This document shows, piece by piece, positions 1 through 6,681 of a stretch of DNA of 10,163 bases. Positions within the stretch are counted from its first letter, which is position 1. Each line of letters opens with the position of its first letter. The notes under the pieces were generated by a model. The model was not told where the DNA came from. It saw only the letters and a list, made by a program, of their open reading frames with translations, and ran no database searches. A program made the position numbers and the translations under genes. Origin of the DNA: Chloroflexota bacterium (lineage in GTDB: Bacteria > Chloroflexota > UBA6077). The stretch is from NCBI GenBank assembly GCA_021788565.1, contig JAJYKO010000120.1:1-10163 (forward strand), read 5' to 3'.

Positions 1-1169
1 AGTCCTCCAGGGCCCGCGCCCACCACCAGCACGCTCTTCGGTGCCACAGCTTTCTCCAGCGTCCACTCCAACTCCCGCCCCGTCTCCGGATTAACCATGC
101 ACCGTATCGGCCCACCGCGCCGGCTGGTCGTCTCGGAGCAGAAGCGGCAGGCGGTGCAGCGACGGATCTCATCGCTTCGCCCCTCCTGTACCTTGCGGGG
201 GAAATCAGGGTCCGCCAGCAGCGCGCGGCCGAGCGCCACGAAGTCCGCCTGGCCATCATCGAGCACCCTCCCGGCGAGTTCCGGATTGTTGATCCGACCG
301 ATGGCCCCGACCGGCACATCCACGGTCGACTTTACGGCCGCCGCAAATGGGACGTAACAGCCGCGAGGCATCAGCATCGGCGGGGCGATCAAGTCGCGGG
401 TGAAGGGGCCCCCGGAGGACACGAGGAGAGCATCCACCCCCTGCTCCTGTAGCCATCGGGCGACCAGCTTAGTATCTTCTATGGTGTTGCCGCCCTCGGC
501 ATGATCCTCCGCAGACAGCTTCGCCAGAACCGGGAAGTCCCGCCCCACTAACTCTCGGATGCGCGTTACCACCTCTAGGGCAAAGCGGGCCCTGTTGCGC
601 AGATCTCCCCCATACCTATCAGTGCGCTTGTTCGAGAGGGGGGAGAGGAACTGCGCCAGGAGGTAGCCGTGGGCGCAGTGCACCTCCACCGCATCAGCCC
701 CGGCCTCTCGGGCCCGTCTGGCCCCTTCGGCGAACGCCCCCACGAGCTGGTCAATTTCCCCCTCCGTCAGGGCTCGCGGCAGCACTTTCCGCCCGGGAAC
801 CGGGATGGCCGAAGGCGCCACCGGCGGCTCCCCCAGGATGGCCTCGTCCGCGACGAAGCCGGAGTGCCACAACTGCACCGAGAACTTTGCCCCATGGGCC
901 TGCACGCTCCTGGCCAGCCGGCCGATCCCTTCGATGCACTCGTCGCGATCGATCATGTACACGTGCTCACGATGGCGCGTCAGCCGATGGATGCCCGTGA
1001 CCTCCAGTGTCACCAGGGCCACTCCGCCGGCCGCTCGGCGAGCGTAGTAGGCGATTCCCTCTTCTGAGACCAGCCCGCTGGTCTCAGCCAAAGCCGTCGC
1101 CATAGCTGGCATGACCATGCGATTACGCAACGTCATTCTGCCAATAGACAGCGGTTCGAGCAACTTCAT
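1..1169 (-). CDS. Old Yellow Enzyme / 2,4-dienoyl-CoA reductase-like NADH:flavin oxidoreductase (3' end outside window)
   Basis: The frame is open from ATG at 1169 to the left edge (389 codons seen; full family members have about 640-680 residues). It encodes an FMN-binding TIM barrel, beginning MKLLEPLSIGRMTLRNR. The family hallmark runs at residues 164-196: HCAHGYLLAQFLSP, then NKRTDRYGG and NRARF. Tyr169 aligns with the FadH active-site Tyr. After the barrel come Cys338, Cys341, Cys344 and Cys357, the 4Fe-4S site of FadH/BaiCD/trimethylamine-dehydrogenase types, and then the start of an FAD/NAD(P) Rossmann domain (VVGAGPGG, 382-389). Such enzymes reduce C=C bonds of enoyl- or dienoyl-CoA or other enones, using NAD(P)H through FAD, Fe-S and FMN. 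Two oddities: the third Cys is shifted by one residue relative to E. coli FadH, and Phe256 sits where FadH has its catalytic His. GGGAG lies upstream of the ATG. It is the last visible gene of the same-strand run, 151 bases after the lactonase gene. The family is certain; the substrate is unknown. Confidence 0.93.
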   Translation of the reverse strand, partial: MKLLEPLSIGRMTLRNRMVMPAMATALAETSGLVSEEGIAYYARRAAGGVALVTLEVTGIHRLTRHREHVYMIDRDECIEGIGRLARSVQAHGAKFSVQLWHSGFVADEAILGEPPVAPSAIPVPGRKVLPRALTEGEIDQLVGAFAEGARRAREAGADAVEVHCAHGYLLAQFLSPLSNKRTDRYGGDLRNRARFALEVVTRIRELVGRDFPVLAKLSAEDHAEGGNTIEDTKLVARWLQEQGVDALLVSSGGPFTRDLIAPPMLMPRGCYVPFAAAVKSTVDVPVGAIGRINNPELAGRVLDDGQADFVALGRALLADPDFPRKVQEGRSDEIRRCTACRFCSETTSRRGGPIRCMVNPETGRELEWTLEKAVAPKSVLVVGAGPGG

Positions 1170-1320
1170 TCCCTATGTCTCCCTGTGCGGTCTCTCGGTT
1201 CGACGGCATCGACACCAGCCTCCCTCAGCTGTTCCCGGGGCCCCCCACAAGGGTCTCCGCTGTGCGCTCTGGTGCCCTGGGGTCTCGGTGGTCGCGGCCC
1301 GGGCTTTTCAACGAACCCCC
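1170..1320. other. Intergenic gap, lactonase to flavoprotein gene
   Basis: This 151-base GC-rich gap separates two same-strand genes. The only signal I can support is a purine-rich ribosome-binding stretch (GGGAG) just upstream of the flavoprotein ATG. I see no convincing -35/-10 pair, and no hairpin followed by a T-run. Read-through from the lactonase gene is possible. Confidence 0.4.
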
Positions 1321-2286
1321 TCAGTACGCGCCCGAGACGTCGAAGATTCGGCGCACGTTGTTGACCATCATATCGTCGATGTCGCTCTGTGGCACGCCGG
1401 CCTCGAGCAGAGCAGGGACCACCACCTCCGGAACGTAGGTCCAGCGGGCGTCTTTGAACAGCGGGTTGCTAGCTCGAGCCACGTCCGGCAGGTGGTCGGA
1501 CCAGGCATTGGTGTCGTGCGACAGCAGCAGCCGCCTGGCGTAGCCGCGTTTGCACAGCTCGATGGTCGTGGCGATGCGGTCCTTGTTGGGCAATCTCGTC
1601 TCCGCACCGAACCGGTCTAAGCCAACATACGAGCCGCCCTCCAGAACCTCTTCTATGTACCCGAGGTCGGTCGTGTCGCCCACGTGCCCGATGACCACAC
1701 GGGAGAGGTCGACGCCTTCCTCGCGGAAGATCTCCTGCTGCGCCAGCCCTACCCTTCCTACCACGTTGGTGTGAGTGAAGATCGGCACTCCGGTTCGCCG
1801 ATGGGCCCTTGCCGTGGCCCGTAGAACGAACTCCACGTCCCCTACAACGCCGTAGTGCTCGGTTGCACACTTGAGAAAGGCCGGCTTGATCCCGGAATCG
1901 GCGATTCCCTCATCGATCTCCCTCACAAAGAAGTCCTCCATGAAGGTCGGACTCACTCGATCGACGTGTGCACGCCAGAACAGTGGGATGTCGAAGAACG
2001 TATACAAGCCGGTGGCAACGATCACCTGAACGCCCGATTCCTCCGAGATCCTGCGAATGCGCGGGACGTAGCGTCCCAGCCCAAACGTCGTGGCGTCGAC
2101 GATCGACTTGATGCCGAGCGCCTTCACCTCCTTCAGCTTGTTGATTGCCAGGTTGACCTTCTCTTCTTCGTCCCAGGGGTACTGGATCCGCATCTCGGGG
2201 TTGAGAGTGTAGATATGCTCGTGGCTGAGCGTAGGACCAAGATCGGCCGTATCGATCGGTCCGGTCGCCGTGTTCACGGTCGCCAT
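1321..2286 (-). CDS. Phosphotriesterase-like lactonase (PLL) family metallohydrolase
   Basis: This 321-residue amidohydrolase-superfamily TIM barrel has the length of phosphotriesterase-like lactonases (about 315-330). All binuclear-metal ligands are visible: His22 and His24 (SHEHIY), bridging Lys139 (AFLKCA, carboxylated in the family), His171 (IFTHT), His201 (IGHVGDTTD) and Asp258 (LLLSHDTN). The GLDRFG motif at 222-227, followed by LPNKDR, matches lactonases of the SsoPox type better than E. coli Php. The family hydrolyses acyl lactones such as N-acyl-homoserine lactones and oxo-lactones, with promiscuous phosphotriesterase activity. Start ATG 2286 is backed by a strong Shine-Dalgarno, AAGGAGGA, with about 7 bases of spacing. 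There is no signal peptide, so it is probably cytoplasmic. It follows the CoA-transferase gene after a repeat-bearing gap and precedes an ene-reductase, so a role in opening a lactone intermediate is inferred. Quorum quenching is an alternative, but no luxI/luxR gene is visible. Confidence 0.93.
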   Translation of the reverse strand: MATVNTATGPIDTADLGPTLSHEHIYTLNPEMRIQYPWDEEEKVNLAINKLKEVKALGIKSIVDATTFGLGRYVPRIRRISEESGVQVIVATGLYTFFDIPLFWRAHVDRVSPTFMEDFFVREIDEGIADSGIKPAFLKCATEHYGVVGDVEFVLRATARAHRRTGVPIFTHTNVVGRVGLAQQEIFREEGVDLSRVVIGHVGDTTDLGYIEEVLEGGSYVGLDRFGAETRLPNKDRIATTIELCKRGYARRLLLSHDTNAWSDHLPDVARASNPLFKDARWTYVPEVVVPALLEAGVPQSDIDDMMVNNVRRIFDVSGAY

Positions 2287-2293
2287 GACGTTT

Positions 2294-2299
2294 CCTCCT
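2294..2299 (-). promoter_or_regulatory. Strong ribosome binding site of the lactonase gene
   Basis: AGGAGG on the minus strand, inside AAGGAGGAAA, lies 7 bases before ATG 2286. It fixes the lactonase start and shows independent, efficient translation initiation after the repeat-containing gap. Confidence 0.8.
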
Positions 2300-2349
2300 T
2301 CTTGCTAAAGAACGCCAGGGTGGGTCCCGTCGTCATCCTCGCTGCCCAT

Positions 2350-2379
2350 CGTCATCCCCGCGAAAGCCGGGGTCCATCC
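2350..2379 (+). repeat. REP/dRS3-like palindromic repeat, copy A
   Basis: The unit begins CGTCATCCCCGCGAAAG and ends GGGGTCCATCC. It matches the widespread bacterial element with consensus CGTCATTCCCGCG, AAAG, CGGGAATCC. The inner palindrome is CCCCG/CGGGG around a GAAA core. One extra C on the right arm relative to copy B makes the stem imperfect. It is in the same orientation as copy B. Confidence 0.8.
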
Positions 2380-2388
2380 CACCCTCGT

Positions 2389-2415
2389 CGTCATCCCCGC
2401 GAAAGCGGGGATCCA
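2389..2415 (+). repeat. REP/dRS3-like palindromic repeat, copy B
   Basis: The unit runs CGTCATCCCCGCGAAAG through GCGGGGATCCA. It forms a perfect 8-bp stem, ATCCCCGC (2393-2400) with GCGGGGAT (2405-2412), capped by GAAA, a GNRA tetraloop when read on the plus strand. It is a direct repeat of copy A and is inverted relative to copy C, 18 bases away. Confidence 0.85.
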
Positions 2416-2433
2416 TTGCCTCCACTCGCGGTG

Positions 2434-2460
2434 TGGATTCCCGCCTGCGCGGGAATGACG
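2434..2460 (-). repeat. REP/dRS3-like palindromic repeat, copy C (inverted)
   Basis: The unit starts TGGATTCCCGCCTGC and ends GGGAATGACG, the reverse complement of the copy A/B consensus. Its own stem is ATTCCCGC (2437-2444) with GCGGGAAT (2449-2456) around CTGC. With copy B it makes a long head-to-head inverted pair, as in BIME-type pairs of REP elements. It lies 61 bases past the CoA-transferase stop, so in the transcript it could act as a 3'-end stabiliser or attenuator. No T-run follows it. Confidence 0.85.
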
Positions 2461-2521
2461 CTTACCAGCAGCCCACATACTTCGGATGGGAAACCATGCA
2501 GATTCCACCCTGGCTTCCCTC

Positions 2522-5128
2522 TTAGATCACACCTTCCTCCACCAGAGCGGCGATCTCCCGCGTGGATATTCCCAGCAGTTCGCCGTAGACGTACTCGTTG
2601 TCCTCCCCGTAGCACGGCGCACCGCGGTCGATCCGCCCGCCTATGTAGGCGGGACTTTCGCTCATCTTGACTGGCACTTCGGCCACGGGCCACCTGCCGA
2701 TCTTCGTGCCCGTGACCTCCGTCAGCCACCCCAGATGGGCTAGCTGCGGATCTTGGTCGCATCGATCCTCCGCCGTCTGACAAACGCCGGCCGGTACCCC
2801 GACCTCCTGCAGTCTGTACATCAACTCGTACGCATCCTCTAGCCGTGTCCAGCTAGCAACCAGGGCGTCCAGAGCATCCTGGTGGGCAAGCCGGGCGGTG
2901 AGACTCGAGAAACGAGGGTCCATTGCCCACTCCGGGTGCCCTGCCACCCGGGTTAGCGCCTGGAACTCCTCCTCCTGGAAACAGGCGATGGCGAGCCAGC
3001 GGTCCACTCCGGCACCGGGATAAGCTCCGTGGGGGGCCGCCAGCTTGTAAGGAGAACGATTGCCATAACGATGCCAGACTCTTCCGTTGGCCGACCAGTC
3101 GAGAACCGGCACTCCGGAGATATAGAGGCCGCACTCGCATTGGGAGGCGTCGATCCACTGTCCCTCGCCGGTGCGAGCCCGATGGAACAGGGCGCTGAGC
3201 ATCGCCAAGGCGAAGCTGTAGGCGCCCATCCAGTCCAGGTAGGAGTAGCCCCAGCCAGCAGGCATCGCCGGTTCGGGCAGGCCGGACATGTCAGAGAGCC
3301 CGGAGAAAGAGTTTGCTATCGGGCCCACAGCACGAAGACGCCCGTAGGTGCCCCTCGCCCCCATGCCTGACTGCTGGGCGTAGATGATGTCGGGCTTGAT
3401 GGAGCGCAGTACGTCGTATCCGAGTCCCCAGCGATCCATCACGCCGGGCGAGAACCCCTCGGCCACGATATCCGACATCGCCACCAACCGCTTGGCGATC
3501 TCGAGGCCCTTGGGGTGTCTCACGTTCAGCGAGACGCCTCGCTTGCCGGGGTTCTTGTTGTTGAACTGGCCGCCCATGTCGGGGTCCTTCACACCCGGCA
3601 GTGGGCCCGTCGCCCTCTCGCGGGCCTCTCGACCACCAACCGGCGCCATGGCCGCCGTGCGGGTGTCTGGATGGCTCTTTAGTTCCACCTTGATGCTCTC
3701 GGCTCCGAAGGCAGCCAGGAACCGGGTGCCACCGGCGGACGCGAGGAACCACGTGAAGTCCAGGATGCGGATCCCCTTCAGAGGGAAGGGTTTGCCGAGT
3801 GGGGAGAACTCCTCCGGACTGTCCGCCTCAAGAGAAGAAGCCGCGATCGGCACCTCCCGACGAGGAGGCTCCAGAACGTCGCGGGCATCCTCGTCGATCA
3901 AGGGCGCCCGACGGCCAACGGACCAGCTGTTGGCGGTGCTGATCCACTTACTGGTCGGGTAACGGAAGGAGCGGCCCAACTCAGGGTGCTCGACGTCGGT
4001 GTAGCTGCCGCGCTTGAGCCAGTGCTCGTCCAGCGCGTTCTCGTGGGGTTTGCGCAGAGGAGCCCAGAGGAGGCCCGCCTCCTGAGCCTCCCGCCAGGGG
4101 ACGTTGTCGTAAGTGTAAGCCCTGACCAGGCGCTGGATCACCTCCATGGTGTGGCATTTCTGCTCGTCGTCGATGGTGGTGCCGGGGATGGCGCGGGCGC
4201 CACTGGGACTTTCGGCCTGATCGGGCGTGAGATCTCCCTGCATGTTGTATTGCTTGAGGAAGGAAACCAGTTTGGTTCCTTCGTCCAGCAGAAGGCCGAG
4301 GTAGGTCATGATCCACCGCCCGTCCTTGGAGTAGGCGATGGTGGGAACCGGGGGCACCGACTCCCGGGCATGCCGGCAGGTCTGGCGGAGCACGGTCGCG
4401 CGCCGCATGACCCAGGTCATCAGGTCGACCTCGGTGGACTTCGCGACCGCCTCGTGAACCGCGCAGGAGAGTTTCTGGCCCTTGCCTGTCCGCCAGCGGT
4501 AGAGCAGGGCCGCGACTATGCTCATGGCCAGCTGATCTCCCGCCACGTGATAGGCGTGCCACATCTGGGGAGCTATGGGCGGCAGATCGTACTTCCATTT
4601 GGGGTCGGGGTCGTAGCCGCAGTTCATCATGACGCCGCCCAGGGCGAGATGGATCAGGTCCGAACCCTTGAAGTTAGCCCATGGCCCATCGTCCCCGAAG
4701 GGAGTCATTCGAGCGGTGATCAGGGTGGGGAATTCCGCCCTCAGGGCGTCGGGACCCAACCCGAGAGACTCCAACTCCCCTTTGGGAGTGGACTCCAGGA
4801 GCACATCGGCGGTGGAGAGCAGGGATAGCAACCTGGCTCGGTCCCGGCCCTCACGAAGGTCGAGGACGACAGACTTCTTGCCGCGGTTGTACTGCCAGAA
4901 GAAGAGGGAGCCCTCCGGGTCCTCACGGTCCTCGTAGAATGGGCCAATACGGCGCGTGGGGTTGCCGCCCGGAGGTTCCACCTTGACCACCTCGGCGCCT
5001 AGTCCCGCGAGGATCAGCCCGCAATGCTCTGCCTGCTCGTCCGCCAGTTCCACCACGCGCACGCCGCTGAGAGCCCCACGGCTCGGATCGTCGGATCCTT
5101 GCGCTGACTGCTTATCGTCTATGTCCAC
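2522..5128 (-). CDS. Fused double-domain CaiB/BaiF (class III) CoA-transferase, single catalytic Asp
   Basis: This 868-residue protein is two complete CoA-transferase III domains in tandem (single-domain members have about 380-430 residues). Domain 1 begins near residue 20 (LSGVRVVELADEQAEHCG) and ends about 400. After a linker, domain 2 runs from about 450 (LKGIRILDFTWFLASAG) to the end. Each has the motif before the crossing helices: RTGKGQ at 213-218 and RTGEGQ at 652-657. By gapless alignment to formyl-CoA transferase around this motif, Asp632 (YLDWMGAY) is the catalytic Asp that forms the acyl-aspartyl anhydride. The equivalent residue in domain 1 is Tyr193. The fold is normally an interlocked dimer, so the fusion could be a built-in pseudo-heterodimer, as in the double-domain DMSP enzyme DddD. 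The role is transfer of CoA to a carboxylic acid; the substrate is unknown. I chose GTG 5128 because AGGGAGG lies 6 bases upstream. An in-frame GTG at 5176 (884 aa) would overlap the DUF35 gene. The gene starts 14 bases after DUF35. Confidence 0.93.
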   Translation of the reverse strand: MDIDDKQSAQGSDDPSRGALSGVRVVELADEQAEHCGLILAGLGAEVVKVEPPGGNPTRRIGPFYEDREDPEGSLFFWQYNRGKKSVVLDLREGRDRARLLSLLSTADVLLESTPKGELESLGLGPDALRAEFPTLITARMTPFGDDGPWANFKGSDLIHLALGGVMMNCGYDPDPKWKYDLPPIAPQMWHAYHVAGDQLAMSIVAALLYRWRTGKGQKLSCAVHEAVAKSTEVDLMTWVMRRATVLRQTCRHARESVPPVPTIAYSKDGRWIMTYLGLLLDEGTKLVSFLKQYNMQGDLTPDQAESPSGARAIPGTTIDDEQKCHTMEVIQRLVRAYTYDNVPWREAQEAGLLWAPLRKPHENALDEHWLKRGSYTDVEHPELGRSFRYPTSKWISTANSWSVGRRAPLIDEDARDVLEPPRREVPIAASSLEADSPEEFSPLGKPFPLKGIRILDFTWFLASAGGTRFLAAFGAESIKVELKSHPDTRTAAMAPVGGREARERATGPLPGVKDPDMGGQFNNKNPGKRGVSLNVRHPKGLEIAKRLVAMSDIVAEGFSPGVMDRWGLGYDVLRSIKPDIIYAQQSGMGARGTYGRLRAVGPIANSFSGLSDMSGLPEPAMPAGWGYSYLDWMGAYSFALAMLSALFHRARTGEGQWIDASQCECGLYISGVPVLDWSANGRVWHRYGNRSPYKLAAPHGAYPGAGVDRWLAIACFQEEEFQALTRVAGHPEWAMDPRFSSLTARLAHQDALDALVASWTRLEDAYELMYRLQEVGVPAGVCQTAEDRCDQDPQLAHLGWLTEVTGTKIGRWPVAEVPVKMSESPAYIGGRIDRGAPCYGEDNEYVYGELLGISTREIAALVEEGVI

Positions 5129-5134
5129 GATCGA

Positions 5135-5141
5135 CCTCCCT
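5135..5141 (-). promoter_or_regulatory. Ribosome binding site deciding the CoA-transferase start
   Basis: AGGGAGG on the minus strand lies 6 bases before GTG 5128, just after the DUF35 stop codon (TAG at 5143-5145). It favours the 868-residue product over the longer reading from GTG 5176. Confidence 0.75.
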
Positions 5142-5142
5142 G

Positions 5143-5550
5143 CTATCCCGCCGGCTTGAACTTGGGTAGCGTCCACTCTTCTGTGATATCGTCGAAGACG
5201 ACCTCCACCGGCATATCGACTCGGATGTCCTCGTTCTTGATGCCCACGAGGTTACTGATAATCATGGGGCCCTCTTCAAGTTCGATCCATGCCACGTTGT
5301 ACGGAACCTCGCCTCTGAACGACTCCCAGTAGACCTGGTGGAAGACGTTGAAGCTCCAGACTCTTCCTCTCCCGCTTGCCCTCGTCCAGCCCACTTTGTC
5401 CGACAGGCAGTTGTTGCACACCCCAGCCGGGGGAAATTGGATGTGGCCGCAGTCCTGACATTTCTGGAGAACGAATTCGTGCTCCTTCGCACCGTCCCAG
5501 TATCGTCTGTTCACGTTGTCGTAGGCCGGCAGTGGTTTAAGGTAGGCCAT
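5143..5550 (-). CDS. Zn-ribbon/OB-fold DUF35 protein, partner of the thiolase-fold enzyme
   Basis: This is a 135-residue DUF35-family protein of typical length. After an N-terminal helix (YDNVNRRYWDGAKEHEF), a rubredoxin-like zinc ribbon has Cys31, Cys34, Cys45 and Cys48 (CQDC and CNNC). From about residue 60 follows the OB-fold, with GRGRVWSFNVFH, PYNVAWIELEEGP and the end segment VEVVFDDITEEWTLPKF. Members bind thiolase-superfamily proteins and help shape or supply CoA to the active site, as in the Ltp2/ChsH2 aldolase and archaeal HMG-CoA synthase/thiolase complexes. Start ATG 5550 lies only 3 bases after the thiolase-fold stop. Its AGGAG (5558-5562) sits inside the end of that gene, so the two are translationally coupled and probably made in equal amounts. 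The CoA-transferase follows 14 bases later. Family assignment is firm; the partner is inferred from adjacency. Confidence 0.93.
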   Translation of the reverse strand: MAYLKPLPAYDNVNRRYWDGAKEHEFVLQKCQDCGHIQFPPAGVCNNCLSDKVGWTRASGRGRVWSFNVFHQVYWESFRGEVPYNVAWIELEEGPMIISNLVGIKNEDIRVDMPVEVVFDDITEEWTLPKFKPAG

Positions 5551-5553
5551 CTC

Positions 5554-6681
5554 TTATCTCCTGGTAAGAATGTGAGAGGTGCAGATGGGCGAAGCGATGG
5601 CCCACTGCATCACCTTGCAATCTTTCACCTGACGCTCGCCGGACTCGCCGCGCAGCTGGCGCACGGCCTCCACCAGCAGTGCCCATCCTTGCATGTAGCT
5701 CTCGGAAGTGTGTGAACCGGAGGTGTTGAGCGGGAGTTCACCGCCAAGCTCTATCCTGCCATTCTGGATCCACGGGCCGGATTCCCCCCTGGGGCAGAAA
5801 CCGAGGCCTTCCAGGGTGAAGAGAACCGTCGGCGTGAAGTTGTCGTAGATTTGAGCGCACTGTACGTCTTTGTGGGAGATGCCGGCCGCCGGGTAGAGCC
5901 GCTTGGCTATGTCCTGCAGCGCCGAATAGTAGAAGTCCTTGCTCATGTAGTAGTTGCTCATGTCGCTGGCGGTCGCGGTCGCGCTGATGTAAACAGGGGG
6001 TTTCTTCATGTCCCTGGCTCGCTCTGCCGACGCCAGTATCACCGCCACGCCGCCGTCGTTGATCAAGCAGTAGTCGAAAAGCCGTAGAGGCTCGGTGACC
6101 CAGCGGCCATTCATGTAGTCATCGAGGGTAAGGGGTTTCTTCATCACAGCCCACGGGGTGAGGATTGCGTTCTTGCGGTTGTTGATGGCGACAGCGCCGA
6201 GTTGCTCCGGGGTCGTACCGTACAGGTGCATGTGGCGCCTGAACATGAGGCCCACGGCGGCCCCTGGGGAGGTAAAGCCGTATGGATAATCGTAGCTCTG
6301 GGTTCCCACGGCATCTCCTCCACCGTACTTCGCTCCAGTGGACTTGCCGTCGTTGCCGTAAACCAGGGCGACCACGTCGGCGCCTCCCGACGCGATGACC
6401 CCGGCGGCATACTGCACGCAGGCGCCAGATTGCCTTCCCTCCCCCGGCGTGACGTTGATCACGTGCACGTTCTTTAGCCCGAGCACGGTGGCCATTCGAG
6501 CATAGTGCGGGATTCTGCTGACGATCAGGCCATCAATCTGATCCTTCGTGAGGCCAGCGTCGTCCAGGGCTGCCTTAAAGGCTTCGGCACCCAGTTCATA
6601 GGACGTCTTGCCTGGGAACACGCCGTACGCGGTGTGACCCACCCCCACGATGCATACTTTGTCCTTGAACCCGTCGCTCAC
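5554..6681 (-). CDS. Thiolase-superfamily protein lacking catalytic Cys and His (probable Ltp2/SCPx-type aldolase or lipid-transfer-like enzyme)
   Basis: This 375-residue thiolase-fold protein of the SCP2/lipid-transfer branch begins MSDGFKDKVCIVGVGHTAYG, in agreement with that branch. The nucleophile motif CxSG reads RQSG (83-86), so Arg83 replaces the thiolase Cys. Near the C-terminus the usual GH motif reads ESYMQG (327-332), with Tyr329 at the His position, inside LPLNTSGS, then the EAVRQLRGE helix. The substrate-side segment is YDNFTP (279-284). Ltp2-type enzymes have a rebuilt thiolase active site using tyrosines and cleave beta-hydroxyacyl-CoA side chains by retro-aldol reaction with a DUF35 partner, which here is the next gene. 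I therefore infer C-C lyase rather than thiolase activity. Start GTG 6681 has AAGGAGG 9 bases upstream. ATG 6690 would abut that site, and ATG 6738 would add 19 unfamilial residues. It is preceded by a 150-base gap. Confidence 0.9.
   Translation of the reverse strand: MSDGFKDKVCIVGVGHTAYGVFPGKTSYELGAEAFKAALDDAGLTKDQIDGLIVSRIPHYARMATVLGLKNVHVINVTPGEGRQSGACVQYAAGVIASGGADVVALVYGNDGKSTGAKYGGGDAVGTQSYDYPYGFTSPGAAVGLMFRRHMHLYGTTPEQLGAVAINNRKNAILTPWAVMKKPLTLDDYMNGRWVTEPLRLFDYCLINDGGVAVILASAERARDMKKPPVYISATATASDMSNYYMSKDFYYSALQDIAKRLYPAAGISHKDVQCAQIYDNFTPTVLFTLEGLGFCPRGESGPWIQNGRIELGGELPLNTSGSHTSESYMQGWALLVEAVRQLRGESGERQVKDCKVMQWAIASPICTSHILTRR

Larger units (their letters stand above)
2287..2521. 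other. Intergenic gap with a cluster of palindromic repeats
   Basis: This 235-base gap lies between the CoA-transferase stop and the lactonase start. Its middle (2350-2460) is filled by three REP-like units, described separately. A short degenerate fragment of the same repeat (CGTCATCCTCG) lies at 2331-2341. The rest holds the lactonase ribosome binding site and no recognisable gene. The short open frames across it (the PAFAGMT/SRAGGNP-type peptides) are translations of the repeat. Confidence 0.75.

Noticed and set aside
669..1067. Plus-strand open frame of 132 codons (and nested frame 805-1047) over the left-end flavoprotein
   Set aside because: The minus strand here encodes a continuous OYE domain with all hallmark motifs; the plus-strand frames are its shadows.
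1111..1620. Plus-strand open frame of 169 codons across the lactonase/OYE gap
   Set aside because: It overlaps both flanking genes antisense and has low-complexity Arg/His/Val-rich composition with no family resemblance.
2350..2460. Possible CRISPR array
   Set aside because: Only three units, spacing unequal (9 and 18 bases between units), one inverted, each unit itself a hairpin of a known REP/dRS3-like type, and no cas genes.
2305..2508. Small minus-strand ORF with PAFAGMT/SRAGGNP-like peptide
   Set aside because: This is the classic spurious translation of the palindromic repeat, not a gene.
1855..2670. Plus-strand open frame of 271 codons across the lactonase start, the repeats and the CoA-transferase end
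   Set aside because: It is antisense to two well-supported genes and runs through the palindromic repeats; its product has no domain logic. Shadow frame in GC-rich DNA.
3986..4828. Plus-strand open frame of 280 codons
   Set aside because: It lies wholly antisense to domain 1 of the CoA-transferase. No recognisable motif, and codon pattern as expected for a shadow.
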